A stretch of 64,000 nucleotides of DNA from Hoeflea_A sp965228785. Lineage in GTDB: Bacteria > Pseudomonadota > Alphaproteobacteria > Rhizobiales > Rhizobiaceae. The stretch is taken from positions 496,001 to 560,000 of the forward strand of contig CBDDIF010000001.1 of the NCBI GenBank assembly GCA_965228785.1, written 5' to 3'. Below, piece after piece: positions 35,501 through 44,500 of the stretch (position 1 is the stretch's first letter; the number at the start of each line of letters is the position of its first letter). The position numbers and the translations under genes were made by a program. The notes beneath the pieces were generated by a model that saw nothing but the letters and a program-made list of their open reading frames with translations, was not told the origin of the DNA and did no database searches.

Positions 35501-35607
35501 CATCGCTTGTGACGCTGTTCTTCGTGCCAGGCAGCTACTACCTGTTCTTCGGTGGCATCTGGAGTTGGAAAGGCAAGAAGACGGACGGCGAACCTGCGGC
35601 TGCGTGA
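32533..35607 (+). CDS. RND efflux permease
   Basis: The 1024-residue protein has the standard RND layout of 12 helices with two large periplasmic loops (residues about 40-330 and 560-860). The proton-relay helix 4 region reads IISLGLLVDNGLVVVEDI, with Asp followed by Asn where AcrB has two Asp. It belongs to the HAE-1-like group of multidrug or solvent pumps. Substrate unknown. It lies 20 bases after the adaptor and abuts the stop of the convergent AraC gene. Confidence 0.95.
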   Translation: MDFLTRFGISKSRLTILVMFGLIVQGLLVYGSMPKRENPAITIRSAQISVQFPGMSPERMEDLIVKPIERKMREIGEIEDINVLVSTGYSVITVSIYDHVTKAELDTVFNDIRNKIDDLKPSLPEGTEGPFVNTDYGDVSIATVAVTGDGFSGADLRESADDLREFLYEIDGISKVTLFGVQEERIWLEIDTRKLAAVGIQLQQVLNDLQAQNVILPAGQIDADGVDLILEANGDLQSVEAIANVLTKVEGLSGFVRLKDLMNVERGYEDPVDKPVYFNGMPAVILAVEMSDEEDIQKIGAELERQVAAYELTQPIGITYQFSTFQETNVTTSINAALMNVAQTFVVVLAVMLIFLGFRAALIIACIVPFTVTFALIGMGVMEIDLQQISIAAVIISLGLLVDNGLVVVEDIQGRIGQGVDPNEAALAAGRQFFVPLAVASITTVSAFLPMLILDGTEGEFAFSLGAVVGIMLAGSWLTALYILPSLCVWFSSRKQTKEEGHENWLVRFYGAIISRSLPFGIVIIIVAYALVALSISMFPRLKSEMFPLSERAEYLIYLDMPKGTAISATEAEALAVDRWLRDKGQNPEVVNTTVFVGDGGPRFYLALNPADTNPASAFILVNTTDFDSAVTAAERATRHLITNHPAGRYKVKRLSMGGGESGIVDVKISGPGAEELLFMADEVEQAFDAVPGISQNENDWGNKTLKIVIDVDQSKARELGVSSQEISDLMDTFYSGTSFSTFREGDQSIPIVVRAEEGFRSNLEDLASLAIPTDGPLISLDQVATFDPKLEFSQIRRENQVRLIKISGKSDTVAANQVLAMIRPTLDSLDLTGGYKLEIGGETENSAEVNEKLGAGMPAALSVMLLALMFQFNSARRVLMTFMTVPLIIIGAPFALLLTGEPLSFFAILGMISLAGIIINNAIVLIDQIDIERQTLDLKAAVVEASKKRVTPIMLTSLTTIFGLLPMAINGGALFEPMATLMIGGLAAASLVTLFFVPGSYYLFFGGIWSWKGKKTDGEPAAA

Positions 35608-36351
35608 TCAGGCCGGTTCCAGTTCCGCTTTGCGCACGTCCATCGGGCTCACGCCGAAATGTCGGTTGAATGCGCGGCTGAGTGCTTCCGGGCTGCCGTA
35701 GCCGAGGCGCCGGGCAACGCTCTGGATTCGCTGGCCGGCAGCGATGTCCTGGCGGGCCAGGGTCATGCGCCAGCGGCGCAGATAGGATTGCGGTGTCTCA
35801 CCGACCTTCTCGACAAACCGATCGGAAAATCGGCTGAGCGACATGCCGGCGACCTCGGCCAGTTCGCTGTTGCGCCAGTCCTGGCCTGGCCGATCATGCA
35901 TGACAACGAGCGCCCGGCTCAGCTGCCGGTCGGCAAGCCCGGACAGCAATCCTGGCGTTGTCGCGCCGCGTTCGATCTCACGGCGCAGCAGGCGGATGAT
36001 CAGCACTTCGCAAAGACGGTTGAGAGCTGAAGCCGAGCCGCAGCGACCATCCGCAGCCTCGCTCATCAGCATCTGCATAAGCAAGGCGATGGTCTCGTCG
36101 TCGCGGCCGTCGACGGCCAGCCGTTCCGGCAGGGCGGCGAGAAGCGGGTTGGCGGTGCCACCCCAGTTAGCACTTGCTTCGAACAGTCGGCGCTCGCCAT
36201 CGGCAGCGGTGCCGCGCGGCCAGAAGGCAATTCCCTCCGGCCCGGTGTCAGGATCGCCTATGACGATCAGATTGCCGCCGCCCGGATCGGCGAGCGACAC
36301 CCGCATCTGAAAGTGCTGCATCAAGGCTGAGAGGCGGTCATATTGAGGCAT
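35608..36351 (-). CDS. AraC-family transcriptional regulator
   Basis: This is a 247-residue protein with an N-terminal cupin-like sensor part and a C-terminal AraC double helix-turn-helix: ELAEVAGMSLSRFSDRFVEKVGETPQSYLRRWRMTLARQDI, then IQSVARRLGYGSPEALSRAFNRHFGVSP. Members with this layout regulate redox and efflux genes. It is convergent with the RND permease (stop codons abut) and divergent from a peroxiredoxin-like gene; the latter is the more natural target. Confidence 0.9.
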   Translation of the reverse strand: MPQYDRLSALMQHFQMRVSLADPGGGNLIVIGDPDTGPEGIAFWPRGTAADGERRLFEASANWGGTANPLLAALPERLAVDGRDDETIALLMQMLMSEAADGRCGSASALNRLCEVLIIRLLRREIERGATTPGLLSGLADRQLSRALVVMHDRPGQDWRNSELAEVAGMSLSRFSDRFVEKVGETPQSYLRRWRMTLARQDIAAGQRIQSVARRLGYGSPEALSRAFNRHFGVSPMDVRKAELEPA

Positions 36352-36440
36352 CTGGGTGTTTCGATCAGGTTTATCGGATTTTTCGAACCTAAACCTTTGC
36401 TATAGCGCTGACAAGTCGAACACCAATCAAGGATAAGCCC

Positions 36441-36977
36441 ATGCTCATGCCACGCCAGAAGACCCCCGACCTGACCCTGCCGATCCTCGGCGGCGGGACG
36501 TTCGATCTCGCCACGGAAAAGTCCGAACGGGGCGTCGTGATCTGCTTCTATCGCGGCCTGCACTGCCCGCTCTGTGCCACCTATCTCAAGGAGCTTGAGC
36601 GGCTGACACCAGAGTTTGCGCAACGGGGTGTCACCACGATCGCCATCAGTTCCGACGGCGAGGAGCGCACCCAGGGAATGGCCGACAAGATCGAAGCAAA
36701 GGCGCTGCGTTTCGGCTACGATCTCAGCCTCGACAAAGCCCGCGAATGGGGCCTTTACATCTCGACGTCGCGCGGCAAGACCTCCATCGGCATCGAGGAG
36801 CCGGCGCTGTTTTCCGAGCCCGGCCTGTTCATGGTGACACAGGAACAGACCCTCTATTACGGCTCTGTTCAGACCATGCCTTTCGTGCGCCCCCACTTCA
36901 AGGAACTGGTCGGCGCCCTCGACTTCGCCATCGAGAAAAATTACCCGGCCCGCGGGGAGTATGCCGGGGCGGTTTAG
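36441..36977 (+). CDS. peroxiredoxin-like (AhpC/TSA) protein
   Basis: This protein of 178 residues has a thioredoxin fold with the redox motif HCPLCATYLKEL near residue 42 (CxxC: peroxidatic plus adjacent Cys). It also has IAISSDGEERTQGMADKIEA and GLFMVTQEQTLYYGSVQTMPF. It is a cytoplasmic peroxiredoxin-like family member, distinct from AhpC in its CxxC site. The divergent AraC regulator suggests induction by an oxidant or chemical stress. A strong terminator follows. Confidence 0.9.
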   Translation: MLMPRQKTPDLTLPILGGGTFDLATEKSERGVVICFYRGLHCPLCATYLKELERLTPEFAQRGVTTIAISSDGEERTQGMADKIEAKALRFGYDLSLDKAREWGLYISTSRGKTSIGIEEPALFSEPGLFMVTQEQTLYYGSVQTMPFVRPHFKELVGALDFAIEKNYPARGEYAGAV

Positions 36978-37015
36978 CAAAGGGACCCGCGGGATCTTCT
37001 CCGCACCGATCGAAG

Positions 37016-37046
37016 AACGCCGTGGTTCTTGAACCGCGGCGTTTTT
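37016..37046 (+). terminator. Rho-independent terminator after the peroxiredoxin-like gene
   Basis: AACGCCGTGGTTC and GAACCGCGGCGTT pair (one G-T wobble) around a very short loop, followed by a run of T at 37042-37046. It ends the transcript of the peroxiredoxin-like gene 39 bases after its stop. Confidence 0.85.
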
Positions 37047-37114
37047 CTTTGTTGGGCTCACAGGCCGAACACAATCTCCACCAATGTATTGAGCAACCTG
37101 TGGAGGCTTGGGGC

Positions 37115-37501
37115 ATGCGGTTGAACGACAATCAAATTCAGTCTGTCCTGGCGCTATCAGGACCGGATCGATATCGACACTTTATCAAAGTGGTTGTTGA
37201 CCGGGAGGAGGCGTGGGGGCTCTACGACGATGGATGGGCACTGGCACAAACCGATGATGGTCAGCGTGTTTTTCCAATATGGCCGGCTTCTGAATATGCA
37301 TCCCTATGTGCCGACGAAGATTGGAACGGCTATGAGCCTGCTTCAATACCGTTGGACGATTTGATCGACGAATTGGTTCCGAAGCTCGAAAGGGCGAGCG
37401 TACGGCTGAGTGTTTTCAATTCACCGGACGACAAAGGGGTCATTCCGAAATTCGATGAGTTTCTATACCACCTGAACCTGGAGATGGAAAAATACCTTTA
37501 G
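37115..37501 (+). CDS. DUF2750 protein
   Basis: The ATG at 37115 follows tggagg. The 128-residue protein carries the DUF2750 pattern: RYRHFIKVVVDREEAWGLYDDGWALAQTDDGQRVFPIWP, then EYASLCADEDWNGYEPASIPLDDLIDELVPKLE, and a late VFNSPDDKGV. These are cytoplasmic proteins of unknown function, occasionally linked to toxin-immunity-like or accessory regions. It is an isolated gene after a terminator. Confidence 0.85.
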   Translation: MRLNDNQIQSVLALSGPDRYRHFIKVVVDREEAWGLYDDGWALAQTDDGQRVFPIWPASEYASLCADEDWNGYEPASIPLDDLIDELVPKLERASVRLSVFNSPDDKGVIPKFDEFLYHLNLEMEKYL

Positions 37502-37639
37502 GCCGGCCGTGTCGACGGATTAGCGCGCCAGAGCTTCAGGATCAGCAAATCGATCATGCGAGTGCTCCATTGGCCGTGACCGTAAGGATGCGGTAAAGGA
37601 TACCCCCAAGTGTCCTTGTTGTGATGTCCGGGGTGAGCA

Positions 37640-38566
37640 ATGCGCGGAAACCGGTTTGCCGTGGCCTATGCCGCGCTGCTTCTGGCCATGCTGATCAGTG
37701 CGGGAAACTTCCTGTTTGGCAACCTGGCGGTCAAGGAGGTCCCGCCGGTCATCCTCGCGTTCTGGCGCTGCCTCATCGGCGCTCTCTGTGTTTTACCCTT
37801 CGTCATCGTCAAACGCGGCAATCCGATTGCCACCTTTCGCAGGGACTGGCTCCGGATCATCGTCCTCGCTGCCGTCGGTGTCGTCGTTTGTCCCTGGCTG
37901 ATCTATGTGGCGCTGCAGTCGAACGATCTGATCGATCTCGGCGCCGGCTATACCAGTGTTCCGCTGCTGACAATCCTGTTCTCGGCGCTGCTGATCGGCG
38001 AACGTTTGCGCCTTGTCCAATACCTGGGCGTAGGGATTGCCTTGGCTGGCGCGCTGGTTTTCGCGTTTCGCGGCAGCCTCTCGGCGTTTGTCAATTTCGA
38101 ACCGCATGTCGCCTTTCTGGTGATGATCGCGTCCAATGCCTGCCGCGGTCTGTACCTGGTGCTGCTGAAAAAATGGGACCTTCACCCCAAGCCCGAGGAG
38201 GGCCTGTTCGCGATCTTCGCCGTCAGCGTGATCATACTTCTCCCGGTTTTCGTGGTCTATGAAGCGGGTGAAGCTCGGCCGTTCGATTATTCCTGGCAGG
38301 TCTGGGGATCGATCCTCTTTGTCGGTATCGGAATGGGGGCCGTTTACCTGCACCTGCTCAATTTCGGGACGGAAACGGTTGGCGCCTCGCATGCGTCGCT
38401 GTTCGCCTATCTTGTTCCGATCTTTGTTGCGGTTGAATCAGTCACCTTCCTGGGCCAGGAGCTGCGCGCCTACCAGGTCGTTGGCGCTGTGCTCATCATT
38501 GGTGGTGTGCTCATCGCAACACGGACGCATCCCCGGCCGGCTCCAGCCGACCATCCACCCCATTGA
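37640..38566 (+). CDS. EamA/DMT-family exporter
   Basis: The 308-residue protein has about ten hydrophobic helices in two EamA repeats (residues 10-145 and 155-300). The second repeat ends in AHASLFAYLVPIFVAVESVTFLGQELRAYQVVGAVLIIGGV, the standard signature. DMT proteins export amino acids, metabolites or drugs. Substrate unknown. The start has no strong Shine-Dalgarno site. Confidence 0.92.
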   Translation: MRGNRFAVAYAALLLAMLISAGNFLFGNLAVKEVPPVILAFWRCLIGALCVLPFVIVKRGNPIATFRRDWLRIIVLAAVGVVVCPWLIYVALQSNDLIDLGAGYTSVPLLTILFSALLIGERLRLVQYLGVGIALAGALVFAFRGSLSAFVNFEPHVAFLVMIASNACRGLYLVLLKKWDLHPKPEEGLFAIFAVSVIILLPVFVVYEAGEARPFDYSWQVWGSILFVGIGMGAVYLHLLNFGTETVGASHASLFAYLVPIFVAVESVTFLGQELRAYQVVGAVLIIGGVLIATRTHPRPAPADHPPH

Positions 38567-38583
38567 GGCGAGAATTCCAGCGC

Positions 38584-41433
38584 TCACACGACCCAAACGC
38601 CATCATCGAGGTCGGGCGCTGTACGGTCGACGTTCTCGTCGCTCTTGGTGAAGGCGATCAGGATGTCCTCGCGGGTCAGACCGTCGTTCACCATGCCGCC
38701 AACCCAGAAGTCGTAGCCACCCTGGTCCGGCAACCGGTCCAGAACGTTCTGGTACATCGCGTCGATATACTGCTCGTTCGTCGGGTTCGCCCCGAACAGC
38801 GCCTTGAACTCATCCGACTGGATGAATTGGCTCGCCAGGAACTGCTCCTTTTCGTAATGGCTCCATCCCTGGTTATCGAGGTCGTCGAGCACGCCGATCC
38901 AGAACAGCACTCCACCCTCATCAGGCGTTCGGTCGAAAGAGGCCTGGTAGATGCGGTAACCAAAGCCCAGGTTGGGCGTACCGACATCATAGAGCAGCGA
39001 CCCGTCATCGAGATCGATGCGTTCGACATTCGTCAGTGTGTCCGTTCCCTCGCCCAGCGCGGTGCGGGTCACGACGATGGTGCCGTCATTCTGCCAGTCA
39101 TGGGTGATCTGATTGCGGCCTCGGGCATAGACGACCGTGTCGGTGCCGGGCCCGCCGTCGATGTCATCATCACCGAAGGAGGCGTTGATTGTATCGTCGC
39201 TTTCAAGTGCCAGGATCTCATCGTCGAGCGAGGTGCCGTCCAGCGTATCCTCGTCCGGCGTACCAAGGATTGGGCCCGCCTTCTGCACAAAGATGTCGAA
39301 GCTCTCCTCGTAGGCTGGTCCGTTGCCATCCGTGGCGGAGAGGGTAATGAAGTAGTTGCTCTGGTCATCGAAGTCGAACGTTGCGCCGGGTGACACCTTG
39401 AGTTCGTTGCCATCGAGGTAGAACTGGCCGTCGCCCCCGGAGACGATGGAGAAGACCGCCGTCGGCTCGACTGGGTTTTCCGATGCCTCAAAGGTAGCGA
39501 CCACGGTATCAGCGGTAGCGTTTTCCCGCACTGTCCCACCGGACAGTAGGGTGATGTCGGAAATCGGCATGTTGTCGATGGAAAGAACCAACGTTTTCTC
39601 GAAAACCGATCTGCCCAGAAAGCTGAGTTGCAGCGGAATACTGACTTCAGTCCGTTGTTCGTGGTCGAGTTCAGCGTCATGCTTCTGAACGAGTGCACCG
39701 TTTTCGTTCAGCTCGAATTCCACAGCCGCACTGCCAGTGATCGCCACATCCAGGTACGCCAAATAGGGTGCGGCCAACGGTGCCACGATGTTGAAAAATC
39801 CGAGCTCCTCCCCGGGCGCCACGTTTTCCATCACGCTGTCGACCGAGAGATTCAAGGTGTCGATTTGCGGGATCGTGGCGATGTTCACGTCGAATTCTTC
39901 GATCGTGAATTTGCCGCCATCATCGATGGCCATCACCTGGAGATTGAAACTGTCGGTCGGAGACAGCAGGATGTCCTCGACGTCGTTGACGCTGATTATT
40001 CCGGTTTCGCTGTCGATATCGAAGGGCAATATGCCATCGCCGTTGCGGTCCGTTCCGGCAAACAGCAGAAAATATGAAACGCCCTCATCAGCGACGTCGC
40101 CGCCGGGAAGCACGGCGCCGATATCGCCAATTACGGCATTCTTTTCCAGATCCCCCGCGAAGGGGAACGGACCGATAGCGACAAATTCAGGTGTATCAGA
40201 GGCTTCGCCGATGAAGCCTACTAACTCGAAATGACCTTCTCCATTGGTAAACCAATTGGCGGAGCCGTTGGCGAAATCCCCATTGATGAGGTTCGGGGCG
40301 ACGATGTTATCGACCACGGCGCTTGCGCCTGCGGGGCCATCAATCCGAATTTCGAAGGATACCGGTCCTGTTTGAAAAAGCGACAGATCATCGACATCTA
40401 CAACCGCATGGTTGCCTCGGCTCAGAGTTTCGGCATCCGCGGTTGCGGAAAAAAGGGGCACGTCGTCGATTAGCAACTCGATCGAAGCATCTATGTCGAA
40501 GAAGGCAAAATCGAATTCGACCACAAACGGGTTCAGAGGAACCTCGAATACGGTAGTAAGAATAGCCGGTGAAGCGGCAATGCCGCGTTCGGCCAAATCC
40601 AGGCTGCCGCGCAAGCCAGTGCCGCCGTAACCCGGGGTTGGGCCTCCCGGAGGTGCCTTGGGGATCAGTTCGAGGATTTCGTTGGTCTTTATAATGATAT
40701 CGCGGACAAACGGAAACTTGGCATTTTGAGGTAGCGGAACGTCGTCAGTTTCATACTGCGTTACGACTTCTTCTAGATTCAACGCGCCGGTACCGACCAA
40801 ATGCGTTCCACCGCCGTCAGGAAACTCCCAAACGATGTTTGCGTCGGTGTATTGGATGATATCGGACCGAAAGACCACGGTTCCATTGGAAACAGGAATC
40901 ACGGTTTCGATGCCGTTGATCTCGCGAACAATTGTTACGTCACCGAAGACATCCTGCAGCGTTCCGATCGGATCATCGACACTTTTCCGTTGCAAGAGGT
41001 GGGGCGTCTGTGTGGGTTCGTCCCCAGCTTCCGGCTCGATTAGCCAAAATGATTGCTCACCCGCTCCCACCTCGCCGTAGCTGGCTTGGCCGGCCGAAAA
41101 AGTCTGAATGAGGTTGCCCGTCGCACCACCCGGCAGAATCTCGTAGGACTTGACAATGATGTTGTAGGAACCATTTGGCAGAACTGGTGCCTGAAAGAAC
41201 TGGTAGACTAGGGTTAGCTCACGATTGTTGCCGGAAACAGTATTGATGATCCCTGTATCGGCAGCGCGATCGTTCTCGTCCACTTGGCCGTCGGTCGAAA
41301 ACCAGAACTCCAGACGAACGCCTTTGTTGGCTTCGAGCTCCTCGTAGGTCAATTCGATCGAATAGGGCTGCCGTGCGATCACCCGACCACCGGCAGGGTC
41401 CCTCAGAGAAGCACTGGTAATGGTCGCGCTCAT
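38584..41433 (-). CDS. large secreted protein with cadherin-like, RTX-like and DUF4214 domains (paralogue 1)
   Basis: The product is 949 residues without a classical signal peptide. The first 370 residues include a beta-rich region and a segment resembling a carbohydrate-binding module (LINGDFANGSANWF). Cadherin-like repeats follow around residues 480-740, with calcium-binding DxNDN-like patterns. Near 750-790 lies one degenerate RTX segment (GDDDIDGGPGTDTVVYA), then a DUF4214 domain to the C-terminus (FGYRIYQASFDRTPDEGG, NVLDRLPDQGGYDFW). Such proteins leave by type I secretion, but no secretion genes are nearby. The last 325 residues match paralogue 2 almost exactly; the repeat is annotated separately. 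Confidence 0.85.
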   Translation of the reverse strand: MSATITSASLRDPAGGRVIARQPYSIELTYEELEANKGVRLEFWFSTDGQVDENDRAADTGIINTVSGNNRELTLVYQFFQAPVLPNGSYNIIVKSYEILPGGATGNLIQTFSAGQASYGEVGAGEQSFWLIEPEAGDEPTQTPHLLQRKSVDDPIGTLQDVFGDVTIVREINGIETVIPVSNGTVVFRSDIIQYTDANIVWEFPDGGGTHLVGTGALNLEEVVTQYETDDVPLPQNAKFPFVRDIIIKTNEILELIPKAPPGGPTPGYGGTGLRGSLDLAERGIAASPAILTTVFEVPLNPFVVEFDFAFFDIDASIELLIDDVPLFSATADAETLSRGNHAVVDVDDLSLFQTGPVSFEIRIDGPAGASAVVDNIVAPNLINGDFANGSANWFTNGEGHFELVGFIGEASDTPEFVAIGPFPFAGDLEKNAVIGDIGAVLPGGDVADEGVSYFLLFAGTDRNGDGILPFDIDSETGIISVNDVEDILLSPTDSFNLQVMAIDDGGKFTIEEFDVNIATIPQIDTLNLSVDSVMENVAPGEELGFFNIVAPLAAPYLAYLDVAITGSAAVEFELNENGALVQKHDAELDHEQRTEVSIPLQLSFLGRSVFEKTLVLSIDNMPISDITLLSGGTVRENATADTVVATFEASENPVEPTAVFSIVSGGDGQFYLDGNELKVSPGATFDFDDQSNYFITLSATDGNGPAYEESFDIFVQKAGPILGTPDEDTLDGTSLDDEILALESDDTINASFGDDDIDGGPGTDTVVYARGRNQITHDWQNDGTIVVTRTALGEGTDTLTNVERIDLDDGSLLYDVGTPNLGFGYRIYQASFDRTPDEGGVLFWIGVLDDLDNQGWSHYEKEQFLASQFIQSDEFKALFGANPTNEQYIDAMYQNVLDRLPDQGGYDFWVGGMVNDGLTREDILIAFTKSDENVDRTAPDLDDGVWVV
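38591..39566 (-). repeat. direct repeat copy 1 (3' end of the paralogue 1 gene)
   Basis: This copy matches 41535-42510 at a constant offset of 2944 bases with no indel. Bases 38591-38856 are identical by direct comparison. About ten differences occur up to about 39180. The rest is more diverged but still clearly homologous. It encodes a cadherin-like part, the RTX-like segment and DUF4214. Confidence 0.9.
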
Positions 41434-41466
41434 CGGCCCGTGAGTAATTGCCCCAATTACATATAA

Positions 41467-41495
41467 ATACTATGTAAAAAGCTCATATACTTCAA
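41467..41495 (-). promoter_or_regulatory. candidate sigma70 promoter for paralogue 1
   Basis: Reading on the minus strand, TTGAAG (41495-41490), a 17-base spacer and TAGTAT (41472-41467) lie in an AT-rich gap upstream of the start codon at 41433. Both boxes match four of six consensus bases. Confidence 0.4.
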
Positions 41496-41527
41496 GTGTT
41501 CGCAGCAAAGCCAAGGGTTCTCGCTCC

Positions 41528-44500
41528 TCAGACCACCCAAACGCCATCATCGAGGTCGGGCGCTGTACGGTCGACGTTCTCGTCGCTCTTGGTGAAGGCG
41601 ATCAGGATGTCCTCGCGGGTCAGACCGTCGTTCACCATGCCGCCAACCCAGAAGTCGTAGCCACCCTGGTCCGGCAACCGGTCCAGAACGTTCTGGTACA
41701 TCGCGTCGATATACTGCTCGTTCGTCGGGTTCGCCCCGAACAGCGCCTTGAACTCATCCGACTGGATGAATTGGCTCGCCAGGAACTGCTCCTTTTCGTA
41801 CTGGCTCCAACCCTGGTTATCGAGCTCGTCGAGCACGCCGATCCAGAACAGCACTCCACCTTCGTCCGGCGTACGGTCGAAAGAGGCCTGGTAGATGCGG
41901 TAACCAAAGCCCAGGTTGGGCGTACCGACATCATAGAGCAGCGACCCGTCATCGAGATCGATGCGCTCGACATTCGTCAGCGTGTCCGTTCCCTCGCCCA
42001 GCGCGGTGCGGGTCACGACGATGGTGCCGTCATTCTGCCAGTCATGGGTGATCTGATTGCGGCCTCGGGCATAGACGACCGTGTCGGTGCCGGGCCCGCC
42101 GTCGATGTCATCGTCACCGTTGGAGGCATTGATGATGTCGTCGCTCTCCAGCGCCTGGATTTCGTCGCTGAATCCCGTGCCGTCGAGGACGTCTTCGTCC
42201 GGTGTGCCGAGGATAGGTCCGACATTCTCTACGAAGATGTCGAAGCTTTCCTCATAGGCCGGGCCGTTGCCGTCCGTGGCGGAGAAGGTGATGAAGTAGT
42301 TGCTCTGGTCATCGAAGTCGAACGTTGCGCCGGGCGACACCTTGAGTTCGTTGCCGTCAAGGTAGAACTGACCGTCACCGCCGGCGACGATGGACAGCAC
42401 GGCGGTTGGCTCGACTGGGTTCTCGAAGGCCTCAAAGGTTGCGATTACGGTATCAGCGGCAGCATTTTCACGCACGGTCCCACCGGACAGAAGGGTTATG
42501 TCGGAAATCGGTCTGTTTTCGATGGTGATTTCCAGGTCCTGGGCAAATTGCACTCCGTTCAGGTTGGTCGCAGTCAGTGTGACGTTGGCCGTCTGGCGGG
42601 TCTCGAAGTCGAGATTGTCGTCGTCGGCAACAATCAGGTTGCCGTCGGCGTCGTGGATGAACAGCTGCGCATCGTCGCCTGAAAGTTCGACCAGAAAATC
42701 CTCATCGATGTTCGGTGCATCGTCAAAGGTCAGCAGCACTTGCCCGACGATCGCGCCCGCGTCGCTGTTTTCTGCAATGTTCGAAGACGAAAGGGCGATG
42801 GCCGTAACAGGTGCCACATCAGGGTGACCGACAAAAACCGCGTCGTTGAAGACAGCCGGTGGGGATACGCCGTCATCGATCATTATGACGAACGGTTGGT
42901 CGGTGGTGCCTGGAGGCGCATTGTCGAAATAGGCGGGATCAATGACGAACACCTCGATCGTGCCAGCCGTTTCACGCAAACCGAGTTGACCGTCATGCGG
43001 CGGTGCGATGCTGTAGAGATTGCCGCCGAAAGGCAACATATTCAACGGGTGCACGACAGTGATGTCGACCGTTGCCGTGTCCGTGCCGCCTTCGCCGTCA
43101 TCGATCGTGTAGGTGAACGTATCAGGCCCGGAAAAGCCGAAGGGCGCGGTGTAGTCGAAGGATCCGTCAGGCTGCACGTCAAGTGTTCCGGCGCCGAGAT
43201 ACTCGAATGACGTGACGGTGAACGGGTCGCCATTGAGGTCGCTGTCCGGACCGTTGCCGTTGTCGTCGAACAGATTGCCGGACAACGGCGTTCGCAATTC
43301 GGTCGTAAACCCGTCGTTCACGGCCACCGGGTCGAAGTTCGGCGGCGTGCCGATGACGACCATCATCTCGTTCTGCGCGATCCCGCCGCTGCCATCGTCG
43401 ACAGCGATGGTCAGTGTGCGCAGATTAGTCGGAGATCCGGCGGAATTGTCGAAGGTCAAGGAATTCAAAACCGCCTCGACATGCTCCTTTTTTCCGTCGA
43501 ACGTGTCGAAGATGATCTCGAAAGCCTTGCCGTTGTCGCCGTTCGTTGTTTCATCGATGCGGCCCATACGATCGCCACCAAGGAAGACGAAACGCGCGCC
43601 GGCAATGTCCTGTACGACCTTGAGCTGGCCCACGCCATCGCCGACGCTCTTCAAGGAAACGCTGTCCTCCGGCAGGAGTCCGGTGACAGTGATCTTGAGG
43701 ACCCTGTCTTCGCTGAAACCGATAATGTTGAAGAACCGGCTAATCTCGTATTCCTGGTCGTCGTCGAGCACCTGCGGGCCGCCGGCGAACGCGTTGGTCG
43801 AAAATACGATCAGCGGATCCAGGCCGCTGACCGCCGGCCCCACATTGTCGAAGACAAAGCCTGCGTCGATTGTATCGACAATCTGTCCGGCCGCGATCGA
43901 GAAGACATCGGTGATCCCCGTGGCCGGATCGGGATCGGAATCGTTGGTGCCGTCGCCGGCATTGCGGATGGTGTGGTTCAAGCCGAGTGCGGCGTCCGGA
44001 TGGGCGAATTGCAGCCGGTAGTCACCGGGTGCCAAGGCATCGAATTCGTACCGGCCGTTGACATCGCTGGTGGCCGACAGGCCCGTCGGCGTACCGTCGG
44101 CGTTAAGAAGGTCGACGACCACGCCCCCAAGACTGAATTCCAGTCCGGTGTCGTCATCGATGCCGTCGCGGTCCTGATCGTACCAGACCAGACCACGGAT
44201 GAAGCCGACGGCATCGTCGTCCAGAATGGTGAATGTGTGGGTTTTGTTGTCCTGATCGATGGTCGCTTCACCGGACAAAACCTGTGTCAGCTCGAGAACC
44301 AGCGTTTCGTCGGGCTCGACATCGAAATCGTCCTGAAAGCGCAGTGTCCCGGTGAAGGCGTTGCGCGAGCCCGGCGCGAAGGTCAGGATGCCGGTGGTGC
44401 TGCTGCCGGGAACTTCGACATCGACCCCGGGATCGCCGGCGATGCCGATGGTCGCCGTTCCGGTGATCGTGAACTCGACGGTGATTTCTTCGGTTGCTTC

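Noticed and set aside
36359..36386. TTTCGA direct repeat near the AraC / peroxiredoxin divergence as an operator
   Set aside because: The element is only six bases and the flanks do not match; too weak to call.
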